Source: Paenibacillus_AQ nitricinens
Lineage (GTDB): Bacteria; Bacillota; Bacilli; Paenibacillales; Paenibacillaceae
Direction of reading: 5' to 3'
Assembly (NCBI RefSeq): GCF_052056485.1
Contig: NZ_CP183948.1
Location: 3,596,001 to 3,660,000, forward strand
Length of the DNA stretch: 64,000 nucleotides
The notes below the pieces were generated by a model, which worked only from the letters and a program-made list of their open reading frames with translations, had not been told where the DNA came from and did no database searches. Each line of letters opens with the position of its first letter. Position 1 is the first letter of the stretch. Below, piece by piece: positions 43,350-52,234 of this stretch. Both the position numbers and the translations under genes were made by a program.

Positions 43350-44760
43350 CCTGCCCGTGGGACTTGATCCCGAGCGCTATAATGTTCACCCCTACTTGTC
43401 ATGACCCTGACTGAGGCTGGTTGGGACCTGAGATCCCGTATAACAAGCGATGCTATGGAGCGACAAGAGGAAATCACAGGGGCTGCCGGTAAATCTAAAT
43501 TAGGAAGGTGAATCGAATGAATCCAGTGATTGGTCTGGATATTTCAAAAATGAAAGCCATGGACAAGCCTTTTTAGAGCGAGGTAAACCGTACAGAGGGA
43601 CGTTTAAATTCGAACATACCCGAGAAGGGCTGACGAAGCTACTTCAAGCTGTTCAGGATGTTGAACATGTTTCTGGACTACGTCCTATGCTACTTCTCGA
43701 AGCAACTGGGCTTTACCAGAGTCCCGTTGTTCAGTTCTTAGAGCAGCATCATTATTTGTATATTGTCATTAATCCGCTCATCTCAAATCGGCTTAGAAAG
43801 TCCAACCTTCGAAAGGTGAAGACAGATGCTGCTGATGCCTATCTGTTGGGAGAGTTGTACTACAAAGAAGAATTTGAGCCCTTTAAAAAAAAGAGATGTT
43901 CAACTGCTTAATCTGCGTTATCTAACGAGACAATATGAGTCTCTTACAAAGATGTGTGTACAGACTAAACTGCAATTTCAAACTGTTCTTGATCAAGTTT
44001 CCCCTACGTACAATGGTGTTTTCGGGGACATCTATTCTAACATTTCACTTCGATTTTTAAATGAGTTTCCAACTTCAAATTTGGTATTGCAATCGGACGA
44101 AGAAATGCTAAAGTCCAAATTCACAGAACTACTTTCCTCATGACGAGGGCGGTCAGAGAATTGGATCTGTGTGCGAGTTACGCGTCTATTAAACGCGGCA
44201 AAACAAAATCCTTTTCTGCAGACTAAGTACTCTAGTCACTTGGTTAACCTGAGAGTTTTGATTTCGCTCATTCTTCAGTACCAAGAGCATCTATCTCGAT
44301 TGGAAGAGAACATATATGCTCTCGCTGAAGAAATGGAAGAATATGATTTAATCCAGTCGATTCCCGGTATTGGTCCTAAAATTGCTGCAACCATTTTATC
44401 GGAAATTGGAGAAGTCGACCGTTTTGATCATCCAAAGAAACTAGTAGCCTTTGCAGGCATTGAACCCGAGTGTATTCGCATCTGGAAAGTTTACGGCAAC
44501 ACGGAATCGAATTACCAAACGTGGTTCTCAGCAACTTCGTTATGCGCTAGTTATGGCCGTCCAGTGTGGACTCATCCGTTCTCGTAATCTGCGACTTAAA
44601 GATTTTTATGATCGCAAAAGAGGCGAAGGAAAGCCGCATAAAGTAGCTTTAATTGCATGCGCAAATAAGCTGGTTCATTGGCTTTATGTCATCCTTAAAA
44701 GTAAAATATCCTTCCGCACTGCCTGACCATTTTATATTGGTATAACCTTCCAAAATAAAG
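43350..44760 (+). mobile_element. IS110-family insertion sequence (decayed)
   Basis: Transposase remnant with a non-coding 5' region of about 170 bases (rich in short complementary blocks such as GGGACTTGATCCC and GGGACCTGAGATCCC) and a 3' end with AACCTTCCA/TGGAGGGTT arms. IS110 elements carry a bridge RNA in the non-coding end; the 5' region is where it should be for the IS110 subgroup. Ends are approximate because this family has no terminal inverted repeats. Confidence 0.75.
43517..44726 (+). pseudogene. IS110 transposase, frameshifted
   Basis: Begins MNPVIGLDISK (first Asp of the DEDD site) after GGAAGGTGAATCG. The reading frame shifts near 43545, 43900, 44145 and 44460. Across frames one can follow GQAFLERGKPYRG, LLLEATGLYQSP, KVKTDAADAYLLG (DEDD Asp), then the transposase_20 domain IQSIPGIGPKIAATILSEIG and SVFASGKFTATRN with the conserved Ser. 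Four frame breaks make it non-functional unless sequencing errors are involved. Confidence 0.85.
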
Positions 44761-44896
44761 GGATTGGAGGGTTATTTGTCATGCCTATTTTTTACTATAC
44801 CACATGACTTAAGTTCATTTTACTGATAATCTTGACAAGCTATTAGCTAGTATAGTTGAGAAAAGCCAGTGCGGTAGACCTTTCGGTATTGAACTA

Positions 44897-45247
44897 TCAC
44901 GTCAATCTTTCGGAGATAGTTTTACTTATTTCTTCAGGGTTTTTAACATCAATGATTAACTTTGATATTTTAAATTTACCTACAAGAAAATTATTCAAGT
45001 CAAAATGAAGGGTTTCAACCTCATTATTAAAAAAGTAGAGATGATAACCTCCATTAAATCTAAATAATCCATTTCTTTTTCCTCCAAAAGAAGCACCATA
45101 AAGCTTGAAAGCATTTGGTATGGGTCTACCTGTTGTTATTCCCTTAATCGAAGAGTATGGAATTTGCAACCCTTTATCTAATTTTAAAAAGGGCGAATTT
45201 CCAAGATCGATATTTAAATGGGTTTCCATTAATTGAATTGTATTCAT
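44897..45247 (-). CDS. PH-domain-like small protein
   Basis: About 116 residues starting MNTIQLMETHLN (a further in-frame Met lies at 45268). The pattern GLQIPYSSIKGITTG, then YGASFGGKRNGLFRFNGG and YHLYFFNNEVETLHF, with a final amphipathic helix (NPEEISKTISERL), resembles bacterial PH-fold domains. No membrane segment. It sits between two dead mobile elements, so it may be passenger DNA. Function unknown. Confidence 0.55.
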   Translation of the reverse strand: MNTIQLMETHLNIDLGNSPFLKLDKGLQIPYSSIKGITTGRPIPNAFKLYGASFGGKRNGLFRFNGGYHLYFFNNEVETLHFDLNNFLVGKFKISKLIIDVKNPEEISKTISERLT

Positions 45248-45429
45248 TCGTTTAGTCCACCATTTCATAACGCTTTAGTATTTTTAAAATATATTTACAT
45301 ATTATACCATAGATAATCTTATGTATAGAATTTATTGAGCTAATTTACCCAATAACTGAACATGCAACCCATTATGGAATATTACATTATCCTGCCCGTT
45401 AGTTGAATAGGGCGGCAACATACATTCTT

Positions 45430-45756
45430 TCAAATCCTCTGATAAACCTCCGCACATGAAAACTTAAGTTGTTCTCGTAATTTTTTATTTTCATCTTCGA
45501 GCTTCTTCATCTTACGTTTTAGCGAAGCAATGATGGCGTCCTTATTGTTTTCATCCATTTCTCGCTTGATTTGTTTTGGTGTTGGCACTTGAGCTTGCTG
45601 CTGACGAAGCGATTCAATGCGTCCACGTATCTCAGGATTATTATAGAGAGTTGCTTTGCTTACGCCAGCATCCGTTGCCACACTATTAAAATTGATGCTC
45701 TCTTTGGCTTTTACAAGCCGCCTAATCGACTCATCCACTCTTTGTATGGTCTTCAA
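45430..45756 (-). CDS. tnpC: Tn554-type transposition protein TnpC-like
   Basis: 108 residues. N-terminal HTH-like region (ATDAGVSKATLYNNPEIRGRI) followed by a coiled coil (IASLKRKMKKLEDENKKLREQ). This matches the small DUF6262/TnpC protein that accompanies TnpA and TnpB in Tn554-family transposons. It appears intact, but its partners are broken. It overlaps the tnpB remnant end by 26 bases, as in the intact transposon layout. Confidence 0.75.
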   Translation of the reverse strand: MKTIQRVDESIRRLVKAKESINFNSVATDAGVSKATLYNNPEIRGRIESLRQQQAQVPTPKQIKREMDENNKDAIIASLKRKMKKLEDENKKLREQLKFSCAEVYQRI

Positions 45757-46021
45757 GATTAACCCATGGGTTATTAAATTCGAATCGAATATTTCTATTT
45801 GATCGATTATATTTGTCCAGTTGATCCCGAAAGTTAGCTATTGAACCAATTACATCTACACTCCAAGTATTTTCAGTCATGAAATAGAGGTTCTCTATTT
45901 TGTGAAACGATACGGTCCCATCATCATGAACTAATCGCTCTTGATAGCTGGAGATCTCTTGTTCAAGCCGATTATAATTCAACCTATCCGCTTTCATATG
46001 TTTTTTATTCTGTAACATCAC
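45731..46021 (-). pseudogene. tnpB: tnpB remnant (Tn554-type integrase-like)
   Basis: 96-codon frame with RLEQEISSYQERLVHDDGTVS and a last stretch FNNPWVNLEDHTKSG. It is far shorter than a full TnpB (600 or more residues). It lacks the tyrosine-recombinase catalytic domain and joins tnpA and tnpC directly, so a large internal deletion is likely. Confidence 0.6.
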
Positions 46022-47093
46022 TGTCAGTTACCTCCTTTGATTGTATATTGCCAAGCTGAAATGCATGTTGAGCTTTCTCCCAATTCTCACGTATATCTTC
46101 TTCCGATGGATGGACATACATGTTCATAGTTGTTTGAATATTTGCATACCCTAATCGTTCTTGCACTTGCTTGATGTCTTTCGTTTGACGGTAGTATATT
46201 GTTGCATGCGTGTGCCGCAGCAAGTGAGGGTGGATGTGCATCCCTGTTTTCTTACACAGTACTTTAAATAAGGCGCGAACATCACGGTCATTCATCGGTT
46301 GTCCAACACGGTTTCCCCGCAGTTTAACAAATACGAAATTCGTATCGATTTCAAGATCATCAATCACGTTTTATAGGTAGTCGTCGTATAAATCCATAAG
46401 TCTCTGCGAAACATACAATTCCCGTTCACCTGTCTTGTGTTTAGCTCCATTCTCCAATTCACCGCGGTCCGTTAAACGTATTCGATGGCCATTCTTGTGA
46501 TCGAATACGAAGTCCTCCATGAAGAGTGATAATGCTTCCCCTATACGTAGTCCCGTTTCAAACAACAGCTGTTTAAAATGTTCTTATTCGTCGGTTTTCC
46601 TTCATTGACATGATGTAGGAATCCCTTATATTTACTATGACCACCTCTAAAGACCTGTCTTACCAGTTTACCTACCATATCGTTTTGGTCTCTTGAATAC
46701 GGAAAAAGTAATCATATAGGCTTGTTACCACTGTGATTATAAGATTCACTGATTTTTCTGTTCTTTTCGCTTCAATCTGTTGTAATGGGGTAACTTTTCC
46801 ACTTTCAAACGGATTACGCAACCACCCTACAAAGTCAGCAAGATCCTTAACTCCTACTTCTTTGTAATCTATCTTCCGCTCTTCAAGATAAGTGAAATAC
46901 TGTTTAATGCATAGCAATAAGTCTTCAGTGTATTGTTGCTTTTACCTGTCTGATCCAGGTATTTTAAATACTTCATCACAGGAACAACTGGAACACCTAC
47001 CGCATCCAACAGCAAATATCTCTTTTTATTTTCATTAAGAATTACTTCTTGTACTCTCACAACAACACCCTCAACGAAAGCTTTTATCCTCAA
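46005..47093 (-). pseudogene. tnpA: tnpA tyrosine recombinase, frameshifted (Tn554-type)
   Basis: Four consecutive frame pieces. N-terminal: LLLDAVGVPVVPVMKYLKYL. Core-binding: YKEVGVKDLADFVGWLRNPF. Catalytic: FETGLRIGEALSLFMEDF (catalytic Arg), then HPHLLRHTHATIYYRQT with the HLLRH box and ERLGYANIQTTMNMYVHP with the Tyr. Breaks occur near 46900, 46600 and 46370; a short insertion or deletion at each would restore one 360-residue integrase. Confidence 0.8.
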
Positions 47094-47151
47094 TATATTA
47101 AATAATTTATACTAAGATTTAAAGCCTAAGTTAATATTTCTATTAAACAAA

Positions 47152-47197
47152 AAATAGAGGAGATTAGTTCATATAATGAACTAACCCTCCTCTATTT
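47152..47197. repeat. Two-part inverted repeat beside the Tn554 remnant
   Basis: AAATAGAGGAG/CTCCTCTATTT outer arms and TTAGTTCAT/ATGAACTAA inner arms with a three-base loop. The 300-base gap from tnpA to the stalk gene holds only this and the stalk gene's terminator. It may be a terminator or mark a transposon end. Confidence 0.6.
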
Positions 47198-47352
47198 ACG
47201 TTACTACAATTAATCGAGTCTAATACTTTATTTTCTTCTGACACTCCGACGACACAAACCCTGTAAGCCTGTCCACGTATAACGGAGGATGGATTTAAAT
47301 CTCTTCAATGCAAAAGAACGAGAAAAAATCTAATATAATCTCACGTGAAAAT

Positions 47353-47386
47353 AAGCCCACTACGCCTTTACCGGCATTGTGGGCTT
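47353..47386 (-). terminator. Terminator after the stalk-domain protein gene
   Basis: AAGCCCAC/GTGGGCTT arms, followed by a short A/T-rich stretch. Confidence 0.7.
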
Positions 47387-47398
47387 CACTGCTTAATC

Positions 47399-48076
47399 TT
47401 ATTTGTAAATTGAAGTATCCAGCGGAATAATGAACCCGCCGTCAACAGCTTGTGTCACATTTATTGCGATGTTCTTTACTCCAGAAATATCTACCTCAAT
47501 CGTCTGGAGATCACTATTAGGCGAGATCTTCTCTACTTTTTTAAGGAGCATATTCTTGTCATTATCCCTAATTTCAAGAGACTCCACTTCCTTGCCGACT
47601 GCAGCGAATTGCAGAACAAGCTTCTGATATTTGCCGTTAGGGCTGAGCGCGGTATATTTAATATTGGAATTAGGTGCGCTGTACAGAACTTCCTTATAAT
47701 TCTTGCCACCGTATTTGGTCAGTGCAGGGTCCTTGGTATGCAGGCTGGTGTTGAAATCCTCCTGGTTCACGGGAACGCCTGCCTGCTGTTCGCCAATAAT
47801 CACCTCTTTGGCTGTTCCGTCATAATTCACCGGAACATCCAGCAGCTCAGAAACAGATCGTACCGGAAGATACGTAGTTCCATTATAAGTGATGGGAAGC
47901 ACCACTTTGCCATTGCCATCTTTGAGAGGGGTAATCTCCCCGTTCACTCTGATTTTTAAATCTCCGTTTAACAACGCTTTAATTTCTTGGAGATGCGAGC
48001 TCGCGAAAGCACCTGTGCCCATGCCCACTAAAAGTATCATGGTACCGCATAAAGTCGTAACAAGCTTCTTCTTCAT
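47399..48076 (-). CDS. Secreted stalk-domain (copper amine oxidase N-terminal-like) protein
   Basis: 225 residues. Signal peptide MKKKLVTTLCGTMILLVGMG with a cleavage region AFASS. Residues about 40-95 have the Cu_amine_oxidN1 stalk pattern (IRVNGEITPLKDGNGKVVLPITYNG then YLPVRSVSELLDVP). The rest, with VLYSAPNSNIKYTALSPNG and a final LDTSIYK, is an NPCBM-like beta sandwich. Exported, probably cell-wall attached. Common in Paenibacillus; function unknown. Confidence 0.78.
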   Translation of the reverse strand: MKKKLVTTLCGTMILLVGMGTGAFASSHLQEIKALLNGDLKIRVNGEITPLKDGNGKVVLPITYNGTTYLPVRSVSELLDVPVNYDGTAKEVIIGEQQAGVPVNQEDFNTSLHTKDPALTKYGGKNYKEVLYSAPNSNIKYTALSPNGKYQKLVLQFAAVGKEVESLEIRDNDKNMLLKKVEKISPNSDLQTIEVDISGVKNIAINVTQAVDGGFIIPLDTSIYK

Positions 48077-48504
48077 TTCTGTTTTCCTCCTCTTGGGATT
48101 TCTTCAAATCCAGAAAATCCGGAAACAACGGTTATTTGAGAGATATTCTCTCTGAAAGATGACGCTACATGTGGGATAGTCTCAGCATTTTTGGAGTTGA
48201 AGATTTTACCACATTATATCATAAAGCCCAATGCTTCTTTTCTATTTTTCCCTTATTCTGCATAAATTGAATTTATCAGTACAACGTAAACAGATTGTCT
48301 ATCGATTCAGATAAGATATGATAAGTAATCCAACTCGAATTATTAACGTGTCTACTTCCTCCAACGTAGCCACATTGGATGTTGAGATCCTCCACTTTAC
48401 TAGATGTTAAAATAAACCTTTGATTTGCAGCCCATCTCTTTTGGGTCACTACAATGATGTGACCGTGCATCAAAAAGAATCAGGAGCTGACATTATTTAT
48501 CTTG
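48077..48504. other. Intergenic gap with no supported gene
   Basis: A 65-codon minus-strand frame at 48276-48473 lacks a ribosome binding site and family resemblance. I see no structure beyond the promoter area of the stalk-domain gene. Confidence 0.4.
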
Positions 48505-49944
48505 TTATTTAACCGGTATTCGAGTGCCATTTATAATTATTGCTTTAACTTTGGTAATATCTAAAGGCGCTTTCGTATCCCAACTTGAATTGAAGGTATG
48601 TTTATCAGGGTTTTGGCTTCCTCCACCACCTTCCAATGGGATAATACCGTCTACTGTTTCAATTTCAAGTAGCATATCACTGACCATGAAATTCTCACCT
48701 TTATAGGTACCGATTACTTGTAATCCTAAAGGACTGAGGGTTATATATTCAAAAAGATGACCTTCAACTGAAATATCATTTTTCCAAGTACGTAATTTGG
48801 CAGTAGTATCACTTGAATTTGCCGCCACCTTCCAGTTGCCTTCAACCCCAGAATAAACGGAACCAGTATAATAAAGAGTGTATTTACTAAGATTTTCGCA
48901 GCTTACAGGAAATACAAATTCTTCATATTTATACTTAGCGTCATCATAATTGTTTTTTTCAAGATCAAGAAGATTATTTTTCTTATCACTGAGAAATGCC
49001 AAACTATAATCATTGGAGATTAAATTACCGTCTGGACCCTTTAGAGAAAGCATGGCATCACTAGGACCAAACTCTTTGTTAAAAATTTTCCCTGTCTGCA
49101 CATGCAATTTTCCATCTATAATACCGATATTTGAAACCCATTGATCTTTTTCACCATGGGGCATGGAAGCATAAACGCCTGGCATAAGTGCCTCTGTTAA
49201 TGAACTGAGGTTACTTGGTAAATTACTCCCCCCAAAAATCTGTGCTTTTTCAATAGGAATCGTTTCTACATCTTCAATTCCTTTAAGGGATACGGAAATG
49301 GGTTCGTCTTCATAGGCTTTTTCGTTAAAATAAATAAGAAAACTGCCAAGCTCCAACGGATCTGTTAATGGTGTGTCTGGATCAGCCGTTATATTAAACT
49401 CATAATAAATGGTATTCGTATCTTTATTAAAATTAAGCATTTTTTGTTTCCATGACATGCGGGCTGATAAAACTTCGTCTCCACTTTTGGCTCCCTCGTT
49501 TGTTGGTGAATGTATTTTTACAGTGAATCCGTCTCTAAAATCAGTTTGTTCCGTTAATCGGTTTTGACCTGTTCTATCCTGAAGAGATAGGTATATAATC
49601 GCTCTATTATCATATTTCTGTGCACCGATAACCTCCATGCGAATTCCTTCGTCCTCACTATAGACTCCTACTGGTTCAACAATCTTACCAAAATCAGGAT
49701 TAAATCTCTTTATGAACCAATCAAAGTCCCCTAAAGATGAAGCAGTTGCACTAGTAACTAATACGAACGATATCGCAATAGCTGCAATTGTTGACCTTGT
49801 CCACCGTTTGCGGTGTCTAGCAGGCATATCAGTACTACCTTCATACAATCGGCTTTTAACCTGTTCTGCAAGTTTACTTGAATCAACCGTAATTTGGGAA
49901 AACATTTCATGTATATGTTTTTCGTCCATATCAAATTTGTCCAT
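48505..49944 (-). CDS. DUF4179-type anti-sigma-like membrane protein
   Basis: About 479 residues. A cytoplasmic N-terminus of about 60 residues (MDKFDMDEKHIHEMFSQITVD) with basic RHRKRWTRS precedes one membrane segment (TIAAIAISFVLVTSATASS), then a large outside part starting LGDFDWFIKRFNPDFGKIVEPVG, as in DUF4179 proteins. The ATG at 49944 follows AAAGGAGTC and overlaps the sigma factor gene by 14 bases. This coupled arrangement is that of an anti-sigma factor, inferred here. Confidence 0.82.
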   Translation of the reverse strand: MDKFDMDEKHIHEMFSQITVDSSKLAEQVKSRLYEGSTDMPARHRKRWTRSTIAAIAISFVLVTSATASSLGDFDWFIKRFNPDFGKIVEPVGVYSEDEGIRMEVIGAQKYDNRAIIYLSLQDRTGQNRLTEQTDFRDGFTVKIHSPTNEGAKSGDEVLSARMSWKQKMLNFNKDTNTIYYEFNITADPDTPLTDPLELGSFLIYFNEKAYEDEPISVSLKGIEDVETIPIEKAQIFGGSNLPSNLSSLTEALMPGVYASMPHGEKDQWVSNIGIIDGKLHVQTGKIFNKEFGPSDAMLSLKGPDGNLISNDYSLAFLSDKKNNLLDLEKNNYDDAKYKYEEFVFPVSCENLSKYTLYYTGSVYSGVEGNWKVAANSSDTTAKLRTWKNDISVEGHLFEYITLSPLGLQVIGTYKGENFMVSDMLLEIETVDGIIPLEGGGGSQNPDKHTFNSSWDTKAPLDITKVKAIIINGTRIPVK

Positions 49945-50467
49945 AATTAGACTCCTTTCTACCATATGCAATATTAAAATATTTAACTATTTTATCTTTG
50001 GCCCGTTGATATTGTTTGCGTAATGCAGCTGGAGAACTTCCTGTAAGCTGAGATAGTTCCTCGTAACTCTGCCCATCCATAATCCGCCCATATAACAAGG
50101 CACGTTCCATAGGTTTAAGCTTCTGTAACGCACGAAGCATCTCATCACTCAAACCTTTATCTTTCTCTGGTAAAACTACTTCACTGCGAATATCATGAAA
50201 ATAATGGATCTTACGCTTTTTTAGTTGATTTAAGCAGCGATTATATGTAATTTTGTACAACCATGCGGATAGGTTATTGCCATCAAAAATATTCCGATTT
50301 TGATAGGCTGAAAGAAAGACTTCTTGTACAATATTTTCTGCTTCATGATAATCACATAGAATCGCCGTTGCATAGCGAAGGAGTTTTTCACCATAGAGAT
50401 TGATTATCTCTTCCAGTTCATCTTCTCCGCCATTAACAAACCTTCTTCCAATATCTATTTCCTCCAT
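49931..50467 (-). CDS. ECF-type RNA polymerase sigma factor
   Basis: 178 residues. Region 2 (INLYGEKLLRYATAILCDYHEAENIVQEVFLSAYQ) and region 4 (LKPMERALLYGRIMDGQSYEELSQLTGSSPAALRKQYQRAK) are both clear. Strong AAGGAGGTGAGCTT precedes the ATG at 50467. It probably transcribes its own operon, held back by the membrane partner. The signal sensed is unknown. Confidence 0.9.
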   Translation of the reverse strand: MEEIDIGRRFVNGGEDELEEIINLYGEKLLRYATAILCDYHEAENIVQEVFLSAYQNRNIFDGNNLSAWLYKITYNRCLNQLKKRKIHYFHDIRSEVVLPEKDKGLSDEMLRALQKLKPMERALLYGRIMDGQSYEELSQLTGSSPAALRKQYQRAKDKIVKYFNIAYGRKESNYGQI

Positions 50468-50625
50468 AAGCTCACCTCCTTTTATTTATCAGTCGACTGC
50501 ACCCCTATAACATTTCAAAGAGCTGTTTTGTGACATAATTTTTATTTATCCGATATTTTGAAAGTGGATAATACAAGTCGATTGTCACCACCAAGGGATA
50601 GCCAGCCCATTTCGGGTACACTAAA

Positions 50626-50662
50626 AATAGCCAACCCTTTGATGGTAAAGGGGTTAGCTATT
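50626..50662. terminator. Stem-loop upstream of the sigma factor gene
   Basis: AATAGC and AACCC pair with GGGTT and GCTATT across single-base mismatches. It separates the sigma operon from the Tn3 remnant. Confidence 0.55.
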
Positions 50663-50679
50663 AAGTTTGAATGTTGATT

Positions 50680-50707
50680 TATTAACATATTGAACATTTT
50701 GTTAAAC
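50680..50707. repeat. Degenerate dif-like site
   Basis: TATTAACATAT, six-base centre TGAACA, TTTTGTTAAAC: the same 11-6-11 layout as the other dif-like sites, with several mismatches in the arms. It lies 69 bases before the Tn3 fragment. Weakest of the five. Confidence 0.35.
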
Positions 50708-50775
50708 TAATAGATTTTTCCTTCCGTTTGCTTTCTATATAATGAAGCCCTTGACACATTTGTAATTTCACAAAT

Positions 50776-50967
50776 GCAGATGCAAACCCACATTACGGTA
50801 CTGGAAAAGGAGCTACTATCTATCGATTTACGAGTGATCAATTCTCTTCTTACTACACAAAAATTATTCATACTAAATCAAGGGGTGCAATTCATGTTTT
50901 GGATGGTTTACTGCACCATGAGACGGATCTAAACATAGAAGATCATTATCAAAATTATTTACAATAG
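50776..50967 (+). pseudogene. tnpA: Tn3-family transposase fragment
   Basis: A 63-codon reading frame without a start: ADANPHYGTGKGATIYRFTS, then SYYTKIIHTKSRGAIHVLDG and LLHHETDLNIEDH, ending in a stop. This is the Tn3 transposase DDE region. The rest of the 950-residue protein is missing. The surrounding 680-base gap has the two dif-like sites and a stem-loop and nothing else I can support. Confidence 0.75.
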
Positions 50968-51050
50968 ATAAAGCAAGTGAGTAACCAAAATTAGAAGCAA
51001 TTTTACGTGGATAAATAAATACAAAGGTCATTGAAGAAAAAAGAGACATT

Positions 51051-51078
51051 AGTTAACATATTTTTAATTATGTAAACT
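51051..51078. repeat. dif-like Xer site (AGTTAACATAT, centre TTTTAA, TTATGTAAACT)
   Basis: 11-6-11 architecture; the right arm TTATGTAAACT is identical to the XerD arm I recall for the Bacillus subtilis dif. It lies between the Tn3 fragment and the WYL gene and bounds the two-gene cargo 51.1-53.3 kb. Confidence 0.65.
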
Positions 51079-51110
51079 TAATGACTGAGCTATTTACATT
51101 TTTAAGGAGC

Positions 51111-51149
51111 GGGACCGTTTCATTGCAGACTCTGCGATAAAACGGTCCC
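51111..51149 (-). terminator. Terminator after the WYL regulator gene
   Basis: Perfect GGGACCGTTT/AAACGGTCCC arms with a 19-base loop, directly after the stop codon. Confidence 0.75.
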
Positions 51150-51152
51150 TTT

Positions 51153-52124
51153 TCAAACGAGATTATGATAATTATAAATCCCCTGTAGCAAATTCACCTG
51201 AGCCTTCACATATTGTCTCAGTTTCAAAGGTTCCACAATCTCGGATTGACCAAGTATCCCCCAAACATTTGTACATGCACTATCATAGCTAAACATATTT
51301 ACAGTAAGGGTTATTTGATCTCCTTCTTCTACCCTGTTCATGATCTCCAGTCCGTGTATAGAAGCCTCTCGGCTCTTATTCGTTCTAATCAATACCGGAT
51401 ATATCTCTTCCTCTTTACAAGTTTGCTTAAATTCCCTCTCCTGCTGCTTCCAGTGCCCTTCTAAAGAGAAGTCCTGAGGGATAGCATACTCTTCGTCTAT
51501 ACGCTGCGTAGAGGCGATTCGCTCACATTTAAACGTACGAATTTGTTCGACTTCTTCACAGTAGGCTATAAGATACCACTCTTCTTTTTTCACAACAAGA
51601 CCATAGGGCAGTATTTTCCTGATCGAAATGACTCCGTTAATCTTGTGGTATTCAATCTGTAGTTTCTTAGATCTCCAAACAGCAGTTCGAATCGATTCCA
51701 GACATGGAATCTCTAAGCGTTCTGTCCACCAAGGCGTATCATCAAAATAAAAACGTCTTTGTGCCTTCTGGATATCATTTTGATAGGAAGCGGGTAATGA
51801 TTTTTCTAATTTCAAGAGGGTTGCCTTTAGCTTTAATCCGGAATCTGTATGTCCACCAGTATGAATCCCCATTCCTGTTAGAAATAGATTGATTACATCC
51901 TCCCCATGAAGCTGATTTAGGTTAACAGTATACCCCTCCATCAAGGAGATGCCACCATTCGGTCCCGGCGTGGATAACAGTGGTATTCCAGCTTCAGCAA
52001 GTACGTCAATGTCTCTATAGATAGAACGTACGGAAGTTTCCAAGGCTTCAGCTAAGTCATTGGCCTTCATCTTCCCTCTTGATTCCACTAATAATAAAAT
52101 TGCAATCAAACGATGCAAGCGCAT
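51153..52124 (-). CDS. WYL-domain transcriptional regulator (YafY/DeoR-like)
   Basis: 323 residues. N-terminal HTH_11 (RLHRLIAILLLVESRGKMKANDLAEALETSVRSIYRDIDVL), then a WYL domain (ILPYGLVVKKEEWYLIAYCEEVEQIRTFKCERI) and a WCX-like C-terminus. Divergent from the Gfo/Idh oxidoreductase gene, 110 bases apart, so it likely regulates it. The pair is bounded by dif-like sites on both sides. Confidence 0.88.
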   Translation of the reverse strand: MRLHRLIAILLLVESRGKMKANDLAEALETSVRSIYRDIDVLAEAGIPLLSTPGPNGGISLMEGYTVNLNQLHGEDVINLFLTGMGIHTGGHTDSGLKLKATLLKLEKSLPASYQNDIQKAQRRFYFDDTPWWTERLEIPCLESIRTAVWRSKKLQIEYHKINGVISIRKILPYGLVVKKEEWYLIAYCEEVEQIRTFKCERIASTQRIDEEYAIPQDFSLEGHWKQQEREFKQTCKEEEIYPVLIRTNKSREASIHGLEIMNRVEEGDQITLTVNMFSYDSACTNVWGILGQSEIVEPLKLRQYVKAQVNLLQGIYNYHNLV

Positions 52125-52234
52125 GGGGAGCCTCCCAATTTTTCTTTTTTATAGTATACATCATAATTCTTGCCAAGCTGTTGTCAACAATAGAAGGTTA
52201 TGATTAGTTCATTACATTAAAGGAGCTGATACAC

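Larger units (their letters stand above)
45430..47093 (-). mobile_element. Decayed Tn554-like transposon core
   Basis: The order tnpA-tnpB-tnpC on the minus strand is that of Tn554-family elements. Two of the three genes are broken and no resistance cargo is visible. Real transposon ends were not identified. Confidence 0.65.

Noticed and set aside
47164..47184. TTAGTTCAT/ATGAACTAA palindrome as another dif-like site
   Set aside because: Loop is three bases, arms differ from XerD consensus and it is nested in a longer terminator-like stem.
48276..48473. 65-codon minus-strand frame in the gap before the DUF4179 gene
   Set aside because: No ribosome binding site, no recognisable pattern and no neighbour support.
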